Assembly: GCA_019787685.1 (NCBI GenBank)
Contig: JAHNUO010000004.1
Span: forward strand, 1,116,001 to 1,180,000
Direction: 5' to 3'
DNA length: 64,000 nt
From: Chiua virens
Lineage: Eukaryota; Basidiomycota; Agaricomycetes; Boletales; Boletaceae
Each line of letters begins with the position of its first letter. The first letter of the stretch is position 1. The notes beneath the pieces were generated by a model. The model searched no databases, was not told where the DNA came from, and saw only the letters and a list, made by a program, of their open reading frames with translations. This document shows, piece by piece, positions 23,762-37,496 of this stretch. The position numbers and the translations under genes were made by a program.

Positions 23762-24514
23762 ATGTCGCCCTCCGTAGATGATCCAAGAGAAAAAGCACGC
23801 GCTCTGGTCCAGGTCAAAGATGAAATCGAGGCAGAGATCAGTCTCCAGCTCTCCATACTGAAAGCGAACAACTGCGATATGACGACCCCCCTCGTCGATT
23901 CTGAATGGTTTTCCGCGCGCCGACTTGGATATTTATGCAATTCGCACCGCTCGTGCTCGCATCATTACGTTGAGAAACGATCTCAAGACTACCATGGACG
24001 AGATCGAAAAAGCATTGCAAAAGATATTTGATCCAGTCCCAAGCACTTCCACCCCCAGCTCCTGCCGAAGCACCATCTGCTCCAAAGATGGACGTAGATG
24101 AAAACCTGTCGCCTTTTGCCAAAGTTGACGGTATCGCACCCGGGAGTCCTGCTGCACAGGCGGTACGACCATCGACTTGTCTGTTCAAGGTTGTTTCCGA
24201 CTGACGATACAAAATAGGGGCTTCGTCGTGAAGACCTGATCGTCAAGTTTGGTCTTCTCACATCCGCCTCATTCTCATCGTCTTCTCTAGAACCGTTGGC
24301 TGACCTCGTTAGCCTGCAATGAAAACGTGCGGTCAATCCGTGTTTCTGCAATCACTGATATTGACCAGACGTATTTTTATGGTAGCGCGAATTGCGTGTA
24401 CAGGTGCTTCGCGACGGACAGGAATTGTCATTGCAATTTACCCCTCGAAAAGGCTGGGGGGGCCGAGGGCTGCTTGGGTGCGTTACTCTCAACCAGCGTA
24501 AAATTACTTGCTGA
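23762..24514 (+). CDS. NAS2: Proteasome regulatory-particle assembly chaperone Nas2/PSMD9, frame-interrupted
   Basis: PDZ-domain chaperone for base assembly of the 26S proteasome. The N-terminal coiled coil is visible (EKARALVQVKDEIEAEISLQ), then FPRADLDIYAIRTARARIIT, a Pro/Ala linker, FAKVDGIAPGSPAAQAGLRR with EDLIVKFG (PDZ core) and a tail QFTPRKGWGGRGLLGCVTL that matches the family's end. Getting from one block to the next requires ignoring one extra base at about 23907, one C in a run of five near 24050, and one T near 24311, plus introns at 24163-24217 and about 24240-24292 and one before 24391. Either this copy is a pseudogene or the consensus is poor here. Confidence 0.7.
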
Positions 24515-24910
24515 GTTGCATACAAGGTGCCACATAGTTCCTTATGCCGCATCATAGCCTAGTAATCTATATATAATCTTCCCTTTCTATGTTGCCTTCC
24601 ACCGTAACAGATTGAATTCGTGACATCTTATTACGATCCGCGTATGCGATGAGATGATTAGTATGATCCATTGTGATCATATCAGGTCATAACAGCTTGA
24701 CGGATCATTAATCATTGCAGTCACTGGACTGCGGTAGTATTATGCTAGTGCCAGTAGCCCTGAGCAACTTTAATCAGTCAACTCACGGTGCAGAGTCCGC
24801 TGTAGTGTGGAACTTGAATAACTTTACGGAGTTAAGCAGGAATCATTTATGTAACATATGCTCAACCATTGTGAACCTCCACGTTCGACTATGATAGTGA
24901 AGGCAATCGT
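24515..24910. other. AT-rich intergenic stretch
   Basis: About 400 bp between the convergent ends of the Nas2 gene (+) and the acyl-CoA dehydrogenase gene (-). No open frame of protein character, no tRNA boxes and no repeat longer than a few bases were recognised. It likely holds the two 3' UTRs. Confidence 0.5.
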
Positions 24911-27191
24911 CTACAACTTAGGGGGAGGGCCATACACAAGGGTATGGTTCATCGCAATACGCTTTGCATCGCGTCCAGTAGCAGTCTCGAGCACATCCCG
25001 ATAGACAGATGATAAACCTCCTTCATTCACCCAACGCACGAACACCTCGGCATCTGCATCCCGGTGTGATGTCTCCATTTTGTGAGACCACACTGCGTGT
25101 TCGAGAAGCATCGTTGCAGATACAGTGTGGCCCACCAACATCAGACCAGGTCGGGGCAAGAGAGGTGACATCCTCTTGGGGTGACTGTAGACGTCGTGGA
25201 TCGTTTCAAAGGCAGCCTTGACGTATTCGAGCGATGCCCGCACTTTGTCCACCAGCGCTGGTGGACAGGAATCAAAGATTTTTGTTCCCCACTTGAATAT
25301 GCTTGAGTCAGCCTCGTTTCAATGTGACGCAGAAAACCAAGATGAAGCTGACATTTCTCAATGCCACAAACGTGGTCGGGTCGTTGGTCGCACTTCGCAC
25401 GAGATCCAACGCGAGTACTGAGGTCGTACCTTCCCAGATCTTTTCCACCAGTGCGTCACGGATAGATCTGTGAATCATCAGTGTGAAAGCCAGCACGTAG
25501 CCACGACGAAGGTCTTCACCTGCCGATACCCACTTCTTCCATGTAGCCCATTCCGCCCAGAGTCGTCATGCACTCTTCCATTGCCGAAACTGCCTTCTCG
25601 GCGGTGAACGCTTTAACGACAGCCGTCAAAACCCTCAGCAACGACTCGTCCTCCTTGCTCGCGACATGGGCCTCTACTTTTCCCATGAATAAAATCGTCC
25701 CAAAGACGAGGTGCACCAAGGCACGATAAACAAGACTGATGGTGGATAACTGCGCTACATGTATCGCACTCTCCTCAAGCAGCTGCTTGCCACCCGAGAT
25801 TCTCCTAACCTTGGAGTAGGTAATCGCGATCTCGAGACACTTGCGCAGGTGGCCCGTCCCAGAAATCGCACTGTGGATACGGGTGATATAGAGTACAGGA
25901 AGGATGTTCTTGACACCATGATTGAGAGATCCAAGCAGGTAAGCGGTCGTCGATTTCAAAGTGAGCTCGGCGGTGGGTACCATGTGTGTCCCGATCTTGT
26001 TCTTTAGTCTGTGAGCGTAAATACCATTGCTCGTTGAAGATGGGCAAGGTTCTCCAGGCGGGACGAGCGGCATGCGAAGGGGAACAAGGAACAAGGAGAG
26101 CGAACGCGAACCGTCTCGGATGTCCCCTGTGCGCGCCAGCGCGACGGCTACGTCGCTGTCCGTAGCACTCGAGAACCATTTGAACCCGTCCAACTGGTAT
26201 GCTGGCCACATTCGGTCCCCAGATTGGTCAGTCGGAGTGGCGATGGTTTCGGTGAGGGATACATCTGAGCCGCCTGGTCGCTAAAGACCGCGTGTGAGAT
26301 ACGATGTCGAATGGGAAAACGTGCATGTACGTGCCTCAGTCATCCATTGTCCTGATGTAAAGGCAAAGGACGGATCGCGACTATCAATCGTTAAGGCGAT
26401 TGTGTCAATTCCTGATCAAGCCATAACATGCCTTATGAGCCGAGGGAATATTCTGGATCGCATCTCTGAAGTCCCAACAAGCTCGAGGACTAGTTCGGAC
26501 GGGACATATTTCAGTGCATCAACGACATCAAGTAGAGATTAAACTTACCCCTAGCACACCCATCTGTCATGGAGATCGGACATCCTACCTACGAGCGTCC
26601 ACTCTTAAGTCCTGCAGATCTTGAAGTCATCAACGAGACTGACGACTCACCACATGGGAATCCCCAACGAGCATGTGCAACTTGGCGAATCCATACACCC
26701 TGCTGAACTCACCATACTCGCGCTCGTAAAAGATGCCAGGAATGCCTTCTTTGAAGAAGATGCCTTTCAGGTCCTTCCATGCTTCCGACGTGTCGAGGTG
26801 GTCGACCCGTTGTCCCCAGTGATTGTACTGCGTCAGGCGCGGAGGGGTAGCGCGCTCGCTGATGGCGCGAACACCTTGAACAAAAGGATTCGGGATTTGC
26901 CACGGATAATATATGGAAGAAACCTGCTCACTGGTGATGGCTTCCGCACCCAAACGCGCGAGGTCAGGTTCGATCTCGTGCAATATCCTGGATATTGATA
27001 AGTGGAGACATTGTCATTGGTGTTCAACAAGGCGCACGTTGAAGGCAAAAGCCTCTTCAACAAGTCGGGTACCACTGGATCACTTAGGTATGCATTTCGC
27101 TCAGTGAAATGAACCTACAAAGTACAGTCGGATTCGCTGGGATACATGCAGACTGATGACGCACCAATTGATGTCCGTCCTCTACCCGCAT
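24911..27191 (-). CDS. AidB-like acyl-CoA dehydrogenase family flavoprotein
   Basis: Flavin-dependent acyl-CoA dehydrogenase of the AidB-like group. The first exon (27191-27165, MRVEDGHQL) joins VHFTERNAYLSDPVVPDLL, then EPDLARLGAEAITSEQ, TPPRLTQYNHWGQRVDHLD, EREYGEFSRVYGFAKLHML, CPISMTDGCAR, LVGTSEMRSRIFPRLI, SGQWMTERPGGSDV, and the substrate/FAD blocks LDGFKWFSSATDSDVAVALA and CMTTLGGMGYMEEVGIGR. VEKIWEGTTSVLALDLVR follows, where the family's active-site region lies. A C-terminal extension ends PPKL, close to but not a canonical peroxisomal signal. The intron 26334-26281 starts with GC. Bacterial AidB is linked to alkylation stress; the fungal substrate is unknown. It is convergent with Nas2. 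Confidence 0.85.
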
Positions 27192-27485
27192 GTCACCTCA
27201 TGCAAGTTGGTCTTGTCGCCAGGTGGGAACATAGATGAATCGATGACAACTGACCACACGCAATGGTAGCGCGGAGCCGTGGGTGCAAGTTGCAAACTAC
27301 GGCCTTGTCACATGGCTCCGATAGATTACATCTGAACATCACATAAGAAAACTCTGCCAAACTTAGATGTACTGTCCTTGTAGATGGGACTATATGGTAA
27401 CGAATGCACGTTCGTCAGAGTGATATAGATAGGATGCTGCAGTGCGCCGCAATGAATTCCACAGTCAAGAATGAGAGATAGTCTG

Positions 27486-30186
<2,701 letters not shown>

Positions 30187-30310
30187 GTACAGGGGAGAAA
30201 GGGGCAGAGGGGAACGGGAAGGGGTCGTTGGAGTTCCAAGGCAAAGCAGGTGGCAGTCGTCGTAACTACTAACACGTGATCTATTAGGGGTACCCCCAAC
30301 CACGACAACA

Positions 30311-32640
30311 ATGTTAACCGAAAAGTTACAAGACGCCCACGAAACCTCTTCAGTCACCTTTGAGTGGACTCTCAAGGGTCTCAAATCCCTTTTCGAAGCG
30401 AGGTATTCCCTTTCTCTCTTTCTCCGGACACTCGCCGACCTGCAGACAGCAAGGGCGAGTCCAAGTCAAAGGTCACCAAGTCAATCAAGTTCGGCGGCGG
30501 ACAGTGGCAGGTGCGCTCCTCTCTTCCGCATCCAAAGGTGCCTCACCCCGCCCAGATTCTGTTCTATGCAAACTCGGGAACCGAAGGCGGATGTTTCGTC
30601 AGCTTGTATCTCTCCTGTGAGGTCAGTCGCACGAATCCGTCACCGATCACTGTTTATAAACGCATCCAAGCCAACGACTCAGGAAAAGGAGAACGCGATA
30701 GACGGAAAGTATGTCTCGACCCCCATGATTCGTTCATCTGATTCATCTTCGCTAGCGCAGATGGGTCCGCGAAGGTGTCTTCAAGTTCAGCTTTGAACTG
30801 CGAAGGTAGGCCATGCTATACCAGCCGCATCTCGCTGACCCTATCCTTAGTTTGGGGAAAGCAGTACTGTTCAACATCAAGGAAGCCCAGAACCATTCAT
30901 TTTCTTCAAAGGTCCGGGACCACGTGATCTCCTTGCATCGGCTTTCCTCACTTTACTCTTCAGACCGCAAACTGGGGATGGTATGGCACTCTTCAATCAT
31001 GGACTCTACTGCCTTATGTACCCTTCTCAGGGCCCAGTTTGCTAGGCGCTGATCATGTCTACTATCACTCGACTCCAGTCAAGGACGCGGATGCATTCTT
31101 GATTGTCTGCACCATTACCTCTTCTCCGCAAACTCCAGTGCAACCCCCAGCAACTCCTACCCAGGTCGTTCCAAAGAGCTATCTGGACTGCGTTGGTGCG
31201 CTTCTCGACGATCCTCTTTACTCCGACGTCGAGTTTGTGGTCCCAAGGAGAAACAGGCCCAAAGAAAAGCGAATTATATATGCCAACAGGAAATTACTCC
31301 AGCGTACCGATTACTTTCAATCCAGTAAACCAATCTACTTTTCCGCTTCGCCTTATTCATTTATGATTTGATAGTGTTTCGGCTCCGGTTTTGTGGAAGC
31401 CTCGACGGACGTTAATATGTCTCATCCCCACCCGGACCATGACGATGGAGACACTGCATCTGACTCTACTTACTTATGTCGTCAATTTGATGACTCGGAC
31501 GACGAAGAGGACGATCTGATGTCGGATTTTGAGGATGAACCCAGTTTCGACGGCACTATTGAGGCTGATTCCCCAGGAGCTGGCGTCCCGGGCACCGAGA
31601 GTGGTTCACCCGTAGTTGAAGACAGAACTGTCGAGCAATTCGAAGAGACGGCAAACGCAGGGGAACCCTCCGTTCTCACCGAAGGAGATGAGTCCGATAG
31701 CATCTGCCTAAAGCTCTCTTCACCTTCCCCAAGAAGCAAGGACGTCTCCTTGATGACAGATTCAGATTGGGTCAATGCATTTCCTTCACCGGCTGAGACA
31801 CCAAAGGTCCCAGGTCCCAAAGAAGATGCGAGTGGTTGTCAACGATGTTGCTTATGCGACGTACAAAGCCGTTCTTTACTATGTACGAGATATCTTGCTC
31901 ATTATTTTCAATGCCGCTCATCAGACATCACAGATCTACACCGATAGTATTGTTTTCGCTCCCCTCTCATCATCTTTTACAGCTGCTGCATCATCGAGAA
32001 AGCCGACAAGGATAACAGTAACATCTGCTCCGTCTGAGAGCCAGTCAAGTCTACATGAGACTTCCGCACCCACTGAGAATCCTACTTCAAGACGAGAATG
32101 GATCAGAAAGTGGCAACAATCCCGCTCAGGGCGGCCCGCACCCTGTTCTGCGAAAGCAGTCTATCGCTTGGCCGACAGTAAGTAAATAAAATATATTTCA
32201 TGCCTCGGCCACTCATTGCGTAGAGCTCGGTCTACTGGAGCTGAGAGAGAAAGCGTTTCAGGTAGGAGCCAACAACGCTACATGCCATCATGTAGACTAA
32301 TCTTGGATCTATTCAGCATATTCAACAGTCGCTCACCGTGGAGAACATCCCCCTTGAGGTGTTTTCTCCGTTCTCGGCCACGTTTGCCGAGGTGAGGAAA
32401 GTACAGGTCAACTACTTTTTAGAACATTGGGGTGAAATTCGAGCGTCGGATGCGATGCGCAATGTATGGCGTCAAATCCGCATTGGACGCCATCCAGGCT
32501 TTGAAGAAGGTCCGCAGTCTTGCCCGTGCCTGATTGCACAGCTTAGACTCACCTCGTATCGTATAGTGTGGCCTTCTATTGCCCTTCATCTGGAGTTCAA
32601 TCCTAGCGCGTTGGCTGACGTAGAATCGCCAGAGACCTAA
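30311..32640 (+). CDS. MATH/BTB-domain protein (putative Cullin-3 adaptor)
   Basis: Substrate-adaptor-like protein. The N-terminal MATH-like domain reads VTFEWTLKGLKSLFE, SKVTKSIKFGGGQWQ, ILFYANSGTEGGCFVSLYLS, DGKWVREGVFKFSFELR and RDHVYYHSTPVKDADAFLIV. A BTB region follows: LDDPLYSDVEFVVPRR, ANRKLLQRTDYF, an acidic Ser/Asp-rich insert of about 130 residues (QFDDSDDEEDDLMSDFEDEP), then VVVNDVAYATYKAVLYY and YTDSIVFAPLSS. The tail (ADKLGLLELREKAFQHI, IRASDAMRNVWRQIRIGRHP) matches the Agaricomycete family. Single-base slips are needed near 31376 (TTT for TT) and near 31815. I infer these from similarity; a bigger intron might explain the second. At least nine introns. Confidence 0.8.
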
Positions 32641-32864
32641 GGTCATTATGTGGCACATATATCTAATGAAGATCCATGCATGTAGTATATTTCGACCATT
32701 TCGACCATTACTGTAATAACTTCGTACATTGGAGGACCTCATATTTTTTCCCCCGTCTCACTAGGCTTGATCATTCTATCCAAAGGTATCATGATGCTCG
32801 ACTGATGAGATCTTGAGATCGCGGCTCGAATGAGTCCAGTCCAAGGACCACCCCTAACCTGGAA

Positions 32865-34331
32865 CTATTCAACGCTCGTGAGACTCCCAAAGTCCGTCCC
32901 CGAAACGCTCAAGTTGCCATCCGAAATATCACCTTCCTCACCCTCCTCATCTCCGTCTTGCATTAAACGTGAAGCCTTGTATAGATTGAGTTGCTGCTGC
33001 TTAGGGCTTCCAATCGAATACAGACCTGGTGCTGCTCCTGTCCCTTGACGTGTGTAGATCTTTTTTGAGTGTGCGAACGCAATCATGATTGGGGTGACGA
33101 ATCACCATTGAGGGGGCCGAAAGAACGGCTTGTCACGGGCGATTGAGATGAGGGTCCTGGTGTCTGGGTCGAACGTCTTGGTGTGCCAGGACGTGACGTG
33201 GATTGGGTGTCACGACCAAGCGGGTGGTCAACAGACCGGCGGGTCGTCTCCCTGGCGCGTGTGGGGTGGGGCTGTGCGACTGTCGGCGTCGGGTGACGTG
33301 GGAGGGGAGCGTGGGTACTTGATGCAGAACTAGGACGAACTGTATTTCGGGAGATATCAGCAGGCACAAAGAGTTGGTGGTCCTCTAGGTCAGTGTCCTC
33401 CTGTAGTACGCCGAGTGGTTTGCGATCTGTCAGGCTGAGACGGGATGCGATGGAGATAGCCGAATCTAGGCGATCACATTCCTCTTCGGTGGTCATGACA
33501 CAGTGTGATAGAACGGAAACATACCCGAAAACGCATCCAAGGAGTCCTTCGCCACCCCAATGACGGTTCGGAACAAGAACGACCTCCCGAAGGTTGCTAA
33601 AGATGTCGTGAGTCTCGGATAGTTCACGCGTGGGAGGCGTACTCGAAATCGTAAGAGTAGACGTAGACCCGCAAAGGTTTGTCCACGTGCTGAAATAACG
33701 CAGGTCAGGTAATGTGAGATGCGGGTCATGAGAGAGGACAACATACAGCTTCCACCACGTCATAGAAATCGGTCTCAGCACTCAGGACGCCGCCGGACCA
33801 ACCGATTATCCAGTCGCCATATGGAACAAGACCAGCACTCTCTGCAGGACTTCCCTCCATCACCTCGAGCACGTGCCAGACGTTGTCTGTCGCGGACTCA
33901 AATTCGCACATGCGCATACTGAGACCAAGTAAGGATGGTTGTGGGGCTGAGCCAGTATCCTCCAGAGGAAGAAGTGGTTGTTGCGCGAGTGCCCAGGCAC
34001 GAGACGGCACGATGGGAACCGCTATAAGAAGGCGTGATGGATTGAGCGATGAAAGTGACACGAGACTTGGCGCACCTCTAGTTTCGCGCGTCTTGCTGCT
34101 CCAAACGAGGAGATTGAGAACCCTCTCTTCGTGTTCCTCGACGATGCGTTCCAGCTCGGAGGCATCGAGTTCTGTGCCAGCAGAAAAGGAATCAATGTCA
34201 TTATAGCCTACGATAAAGTCGAAGAAGGGTTCGATGGTTGTTTGAGATGCGGGTGAGGAGGGGGTGACTCGGAGTACATGAAGGGCATGGGATGTCGGGC
34301 CTTGTGAACTTGTCGACTGACTAGCACCCAT
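32865..34331 (-). CDS. Golgi reassembly-stacking protein (GRASP55/65, yeast Grh1)
   Basis: Peripheral Golgi/ER-exit-site protein with two PDZ-like GRASP domains. The start at 34331 gives MGASQSTSSQ, with Gly2 available for myristoylation. GRASP domain 1 includes VTPSSPASQTTIEPFFDFIV and domain 2 includes VWHVLEVMEGSPAESAGLVP then DWIIGWSGGVLSAETDFYDV. The conserved NRHWGGEGLLGCVFG follows. The C-terminus is Ser/Pro-rich and an added exon (GAAPGLYSIGSPKQQQLNLY) runs to a stop at 32865; the intron around 33104-33050 joins it in phase. The C-terminal region is expected to be disordered. The interval 32641-32864 to the convergent MATH/BTB gene is short and unremarkable. Confidence 0.88.
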
Positions 34332-34894
34332 TGCATACAACAGCCGTGTTCAAGTTGGTGGTATCGTCGATTATCGAGCCACGTGGTGTCACTTATACTC
34401 TCAATATTTATGGCGCCTGCCATTCGCTCTACGATATGTTTTCAAGCTCAAAATTTCGACCGTAACTCGAAGACTCGAGCTCAAGCTTCAAGACTACATA
34501 GTACAACACTTGGAATGAGACAGTTGTGGTCAGTTATGGATCTCCAAAGGTTGCATGTTCATGTTCATGACACACTGTACCCCATCGTGCTTCATCTAGC
34601 ATATATCATTCTGCTTGCAGTACTTGATATAAGCCCCGTAACGGTCAGACCGGAGCACAGTGGTGTCGATTAAACTGCCAGTGACCGGCGTGTTACGATT
34701 TAAATGACATTTCAAACTCCGACCCTCCTACATTTTTCATCCGCAAAAAGACCAAAGGTCATAGTACAAGTTTTGGTCGTGTTCATTCGGGGCCTGTGAC
34801 AGTGTCAAGAACCGACTACACATGCGGTATGCGGTGAGCAGTTTGCGCAATGAATGAGAAACGTCATTTGAACCGCGTGTTCTGTAGCTAACAT
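34332..34894. other. Intergenic promoter region between divergent genes
   Basis: About 560 bp between the starts of the GRASP gene (-) and the PPR-like gene (+). The longest open frames here have no protein character. No tRNA boxes, repeats or second gene found. It should hold both promoters. Confidence 0.5.
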
Positions 34895-37316
34895 ATGTTA
34901 CTTTGTCGCCGCATTTCCCGAGTGCATACCTCAAACTCTACTTCCTCCGCCCAACAACTCGTCCAAGGTCATGTCCGTGACAGAACATCCCTCATTCTCA
35001 GATATAGTCATGCCAAGCTTGCAACTCGCGAGAGCTCCCCCAAGGATTCGATACTACCATCCGCCGTCACACCAAATCACCCACCTCCGAGTCCAAGACC
35101 AGCCCTGTTGCAGAGTGTGTTGCTTGTGTCACACTACCCTGTGTCAAAGATGGGAAAAGATACTAAACCGGTGGCGAAGCAGGTCGTGTCCGAGGAAACC
35201 AAACACGACCCCCTTGATGCCTACGCGCAATTACGCGCACAAGATCCCTCGTTATCCGCGTCTTTACCTACAGATGTTCTTGACCGCCTCGCAGCGAGAG
35301 CTGTCAAGCATGGATCCCAGGATATCGTGGATAGTCTTACAGCAGACGTACTGGACGAACATCTCCTTCTCCCAAACCAGCGCGCTCAGGTAGCTGTGTC
35401 CCTCCTCTGTGTCCCTCGCCGATTCTCCGGCCTGTTAGCCATACAGAATACTCTATCACTACTCACAATCATCCGTCGCCAAGATCTATCAACTGTCTTA
35501 CCCGTGCAAGCTGTTTTACATGTAATGAGGACCATCATAGCTGACGAAACCTGGGACTCGCTCGATGAACCATCCATAGATATCATACTTGAATCTTTCC
35601 TGCAGCGCCTCCCATCCCTCCAGCCCCCTACGAGAGCAAGAGCCGTATCCTACCGACCACCCGAGGCGGTCGCCCTTGCATATGCATTAATCGATAGGTT
35701 CGTCTCGTTGCAGCGAACTCGCCAAGCCTTTAGACTTTTTCAAGCCCTTTCCGACCGTGGTATGATACCTGTCGAGGCCTTACTAGCAGATGTCCCGCCT
35801 CCGCTCGCGCAAGATTTCGCAGTTATTGTAAGGTCTACACTGGCCCGTGCTTGCATGCATTGGGACTGGCATCACCGGGGTGTGGGGTTCATTGCATCAA
35901 TCATCAACTCACAAGATTCCCTCAAAGAGGATTTGAGCCCCCTTGCACTACAGTTACTCCATGCTTCCCTGGAGAGGTGTTCGTCCACCCAATTCAGAGC
36001 ATGTGCTTGGCTCATGGACCATCTCGTGGATCCCCGACGTGGTACAACTATTCCCGTGAACACCATCCATCTTTTCTACAGCCGCGCAATGCGTGTACGC
36101 GATGGTGAATCCGCACGCATATTCTACAGTCACACCCAGTCTACTCGAGTCAAAACGGTGAAAGACTATCCATCACCCCAGGGTGCGGTGGCGACCTGGT
36201 TGATGTCATATCTCGTCGAACAGAAACACGATGTACATCTCGCTCGCTCTCTGGCCAAGCAGCTCGTCCACTCGCCGGAGCCAATACCCCGTTACGATCG
36301 AGGTCGTTTTATTGCCATGGTTGCCAACCAGGGATTCGCGACAGAAGCGCGAGCGCTCTGGAAGAGATACTCAGTGGGCCATGGACACGAATTTGTGGTT
36401 GGGAACGCGGCAACGATGCTCCGGATGGTTGGTCTCTTTGCTCAGCGCGACTCATGGATACGAGCAAGATTGGAACGGAGAACCGCTGGAGCATCTCGTA
36501 CGGACGATGGAAGCTGCGAATTTCAACGAGGATATCGATTACATTTCATTTTCACGCCAAGTTCTCGGGGCATTTCGGCAGTCGATAGGTCCGCTGGAAG
36601 GCGCAAATCACTTCGATCTGAGTTCGCTCGCGCGGGGATATTTTATGCTTGGAGAGATTGCAGAAGGACTATATCCGTTGCGTGTTTTGATCCGCCGGCG
36701 GGAGATACCAGACAGGCATGATATCAATATTGCGCTTTCTGCGATGGCTCGTCAATCACCAAGGGCGGCATGTCAAATGGTGGACCGGATGGCCGATCTT
36801 GGGTTGCAGCCAGACGAGGTCACATTTGGCACGGTGTTGCATGAAGCAATCATGCAGAGAGACACTCAACTAGTGGCGGAAATAATCGATCGTGCACGAC
36901 AAGGCGGGGTGCCGCTGTCCTCCAAGACTATTGTGTCGCTGATCCAGAGTAGTGTGGCTGTCGAAGAAGGCACGGACGACGAGCAACTCCGAGCCAGTGT
37001 TCGACAAGCATGGGAAATGGTGCGAGTGGCAGAGGAGCGAAGCGTCGTGCACACGCCGAACGTGGGCAAGTGCTGCATCGCTGCGTGTCTGCACTTGGAT
37101 GATCCCGTCATGGCGTTCAACTTCTGGGCGCGTCTGGTCCGGGAAAAAACAGAGTGGGGCGACGCAGAGCAGAGGTATTTGCGACGCGTGATTGGAAGCA
37201 CAGTGCGGCAACAATGTATAGAGGGTAAGCTGGATGTGGAGCAGGGGCGGACGATGCTACACGCACTCAGACAGGGGCAAGGTATAGAGAACGTCACTTG
37301 CTATGATATTACATAA
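34895..37316 (+). CDS. PPR-like mitochondrial protein, one frame slip
   Basis: Large intronless gene, about 800 residues. The N-terminus (MLLCRRISRVHTSNSTSSAQ) is basic, hydroxylated and lacks acids, typical of a mitochondrial presequence. The rest is helical-repeat-like, with pentatricopeptide-type pairs best seen near the end: ARQSPRAACQMVDRMADLGL followed by QPDEVTFGTVLHEAIMQRDT, then LVAEIIDRARQGGVPLSSKT. The reading frame changes by one base between 36430 and 36460: upstream MLRMVGLFAQ, downstream EQDWNGEPLEHLVRTMEAAN. Both halves are clearly coding. Probable role: mitochondrial RNA processing or translation, as for most PPR proteins; the target cannot be told from sequence. It ends at TAA 37314-37316, 180 bp before the transcription-factor start. 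Confidence 0.7.
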
Positions 37317-37496
37317 TTGACGGATGCAAATAATAAATTGCTAAATTTCGGCGGCCTGTGGGAAAACGCCATATGGTACGCGTGGTGGAAGCGCCGGACC
37401 GCGGTTATGTGGCAATATCCGACCGATCGGTCAGATCTAACCAAGCTTTCACTTGTCCTCCATCCCCTCCTCCCCCTCCTCCTTTTGTTACACGCT

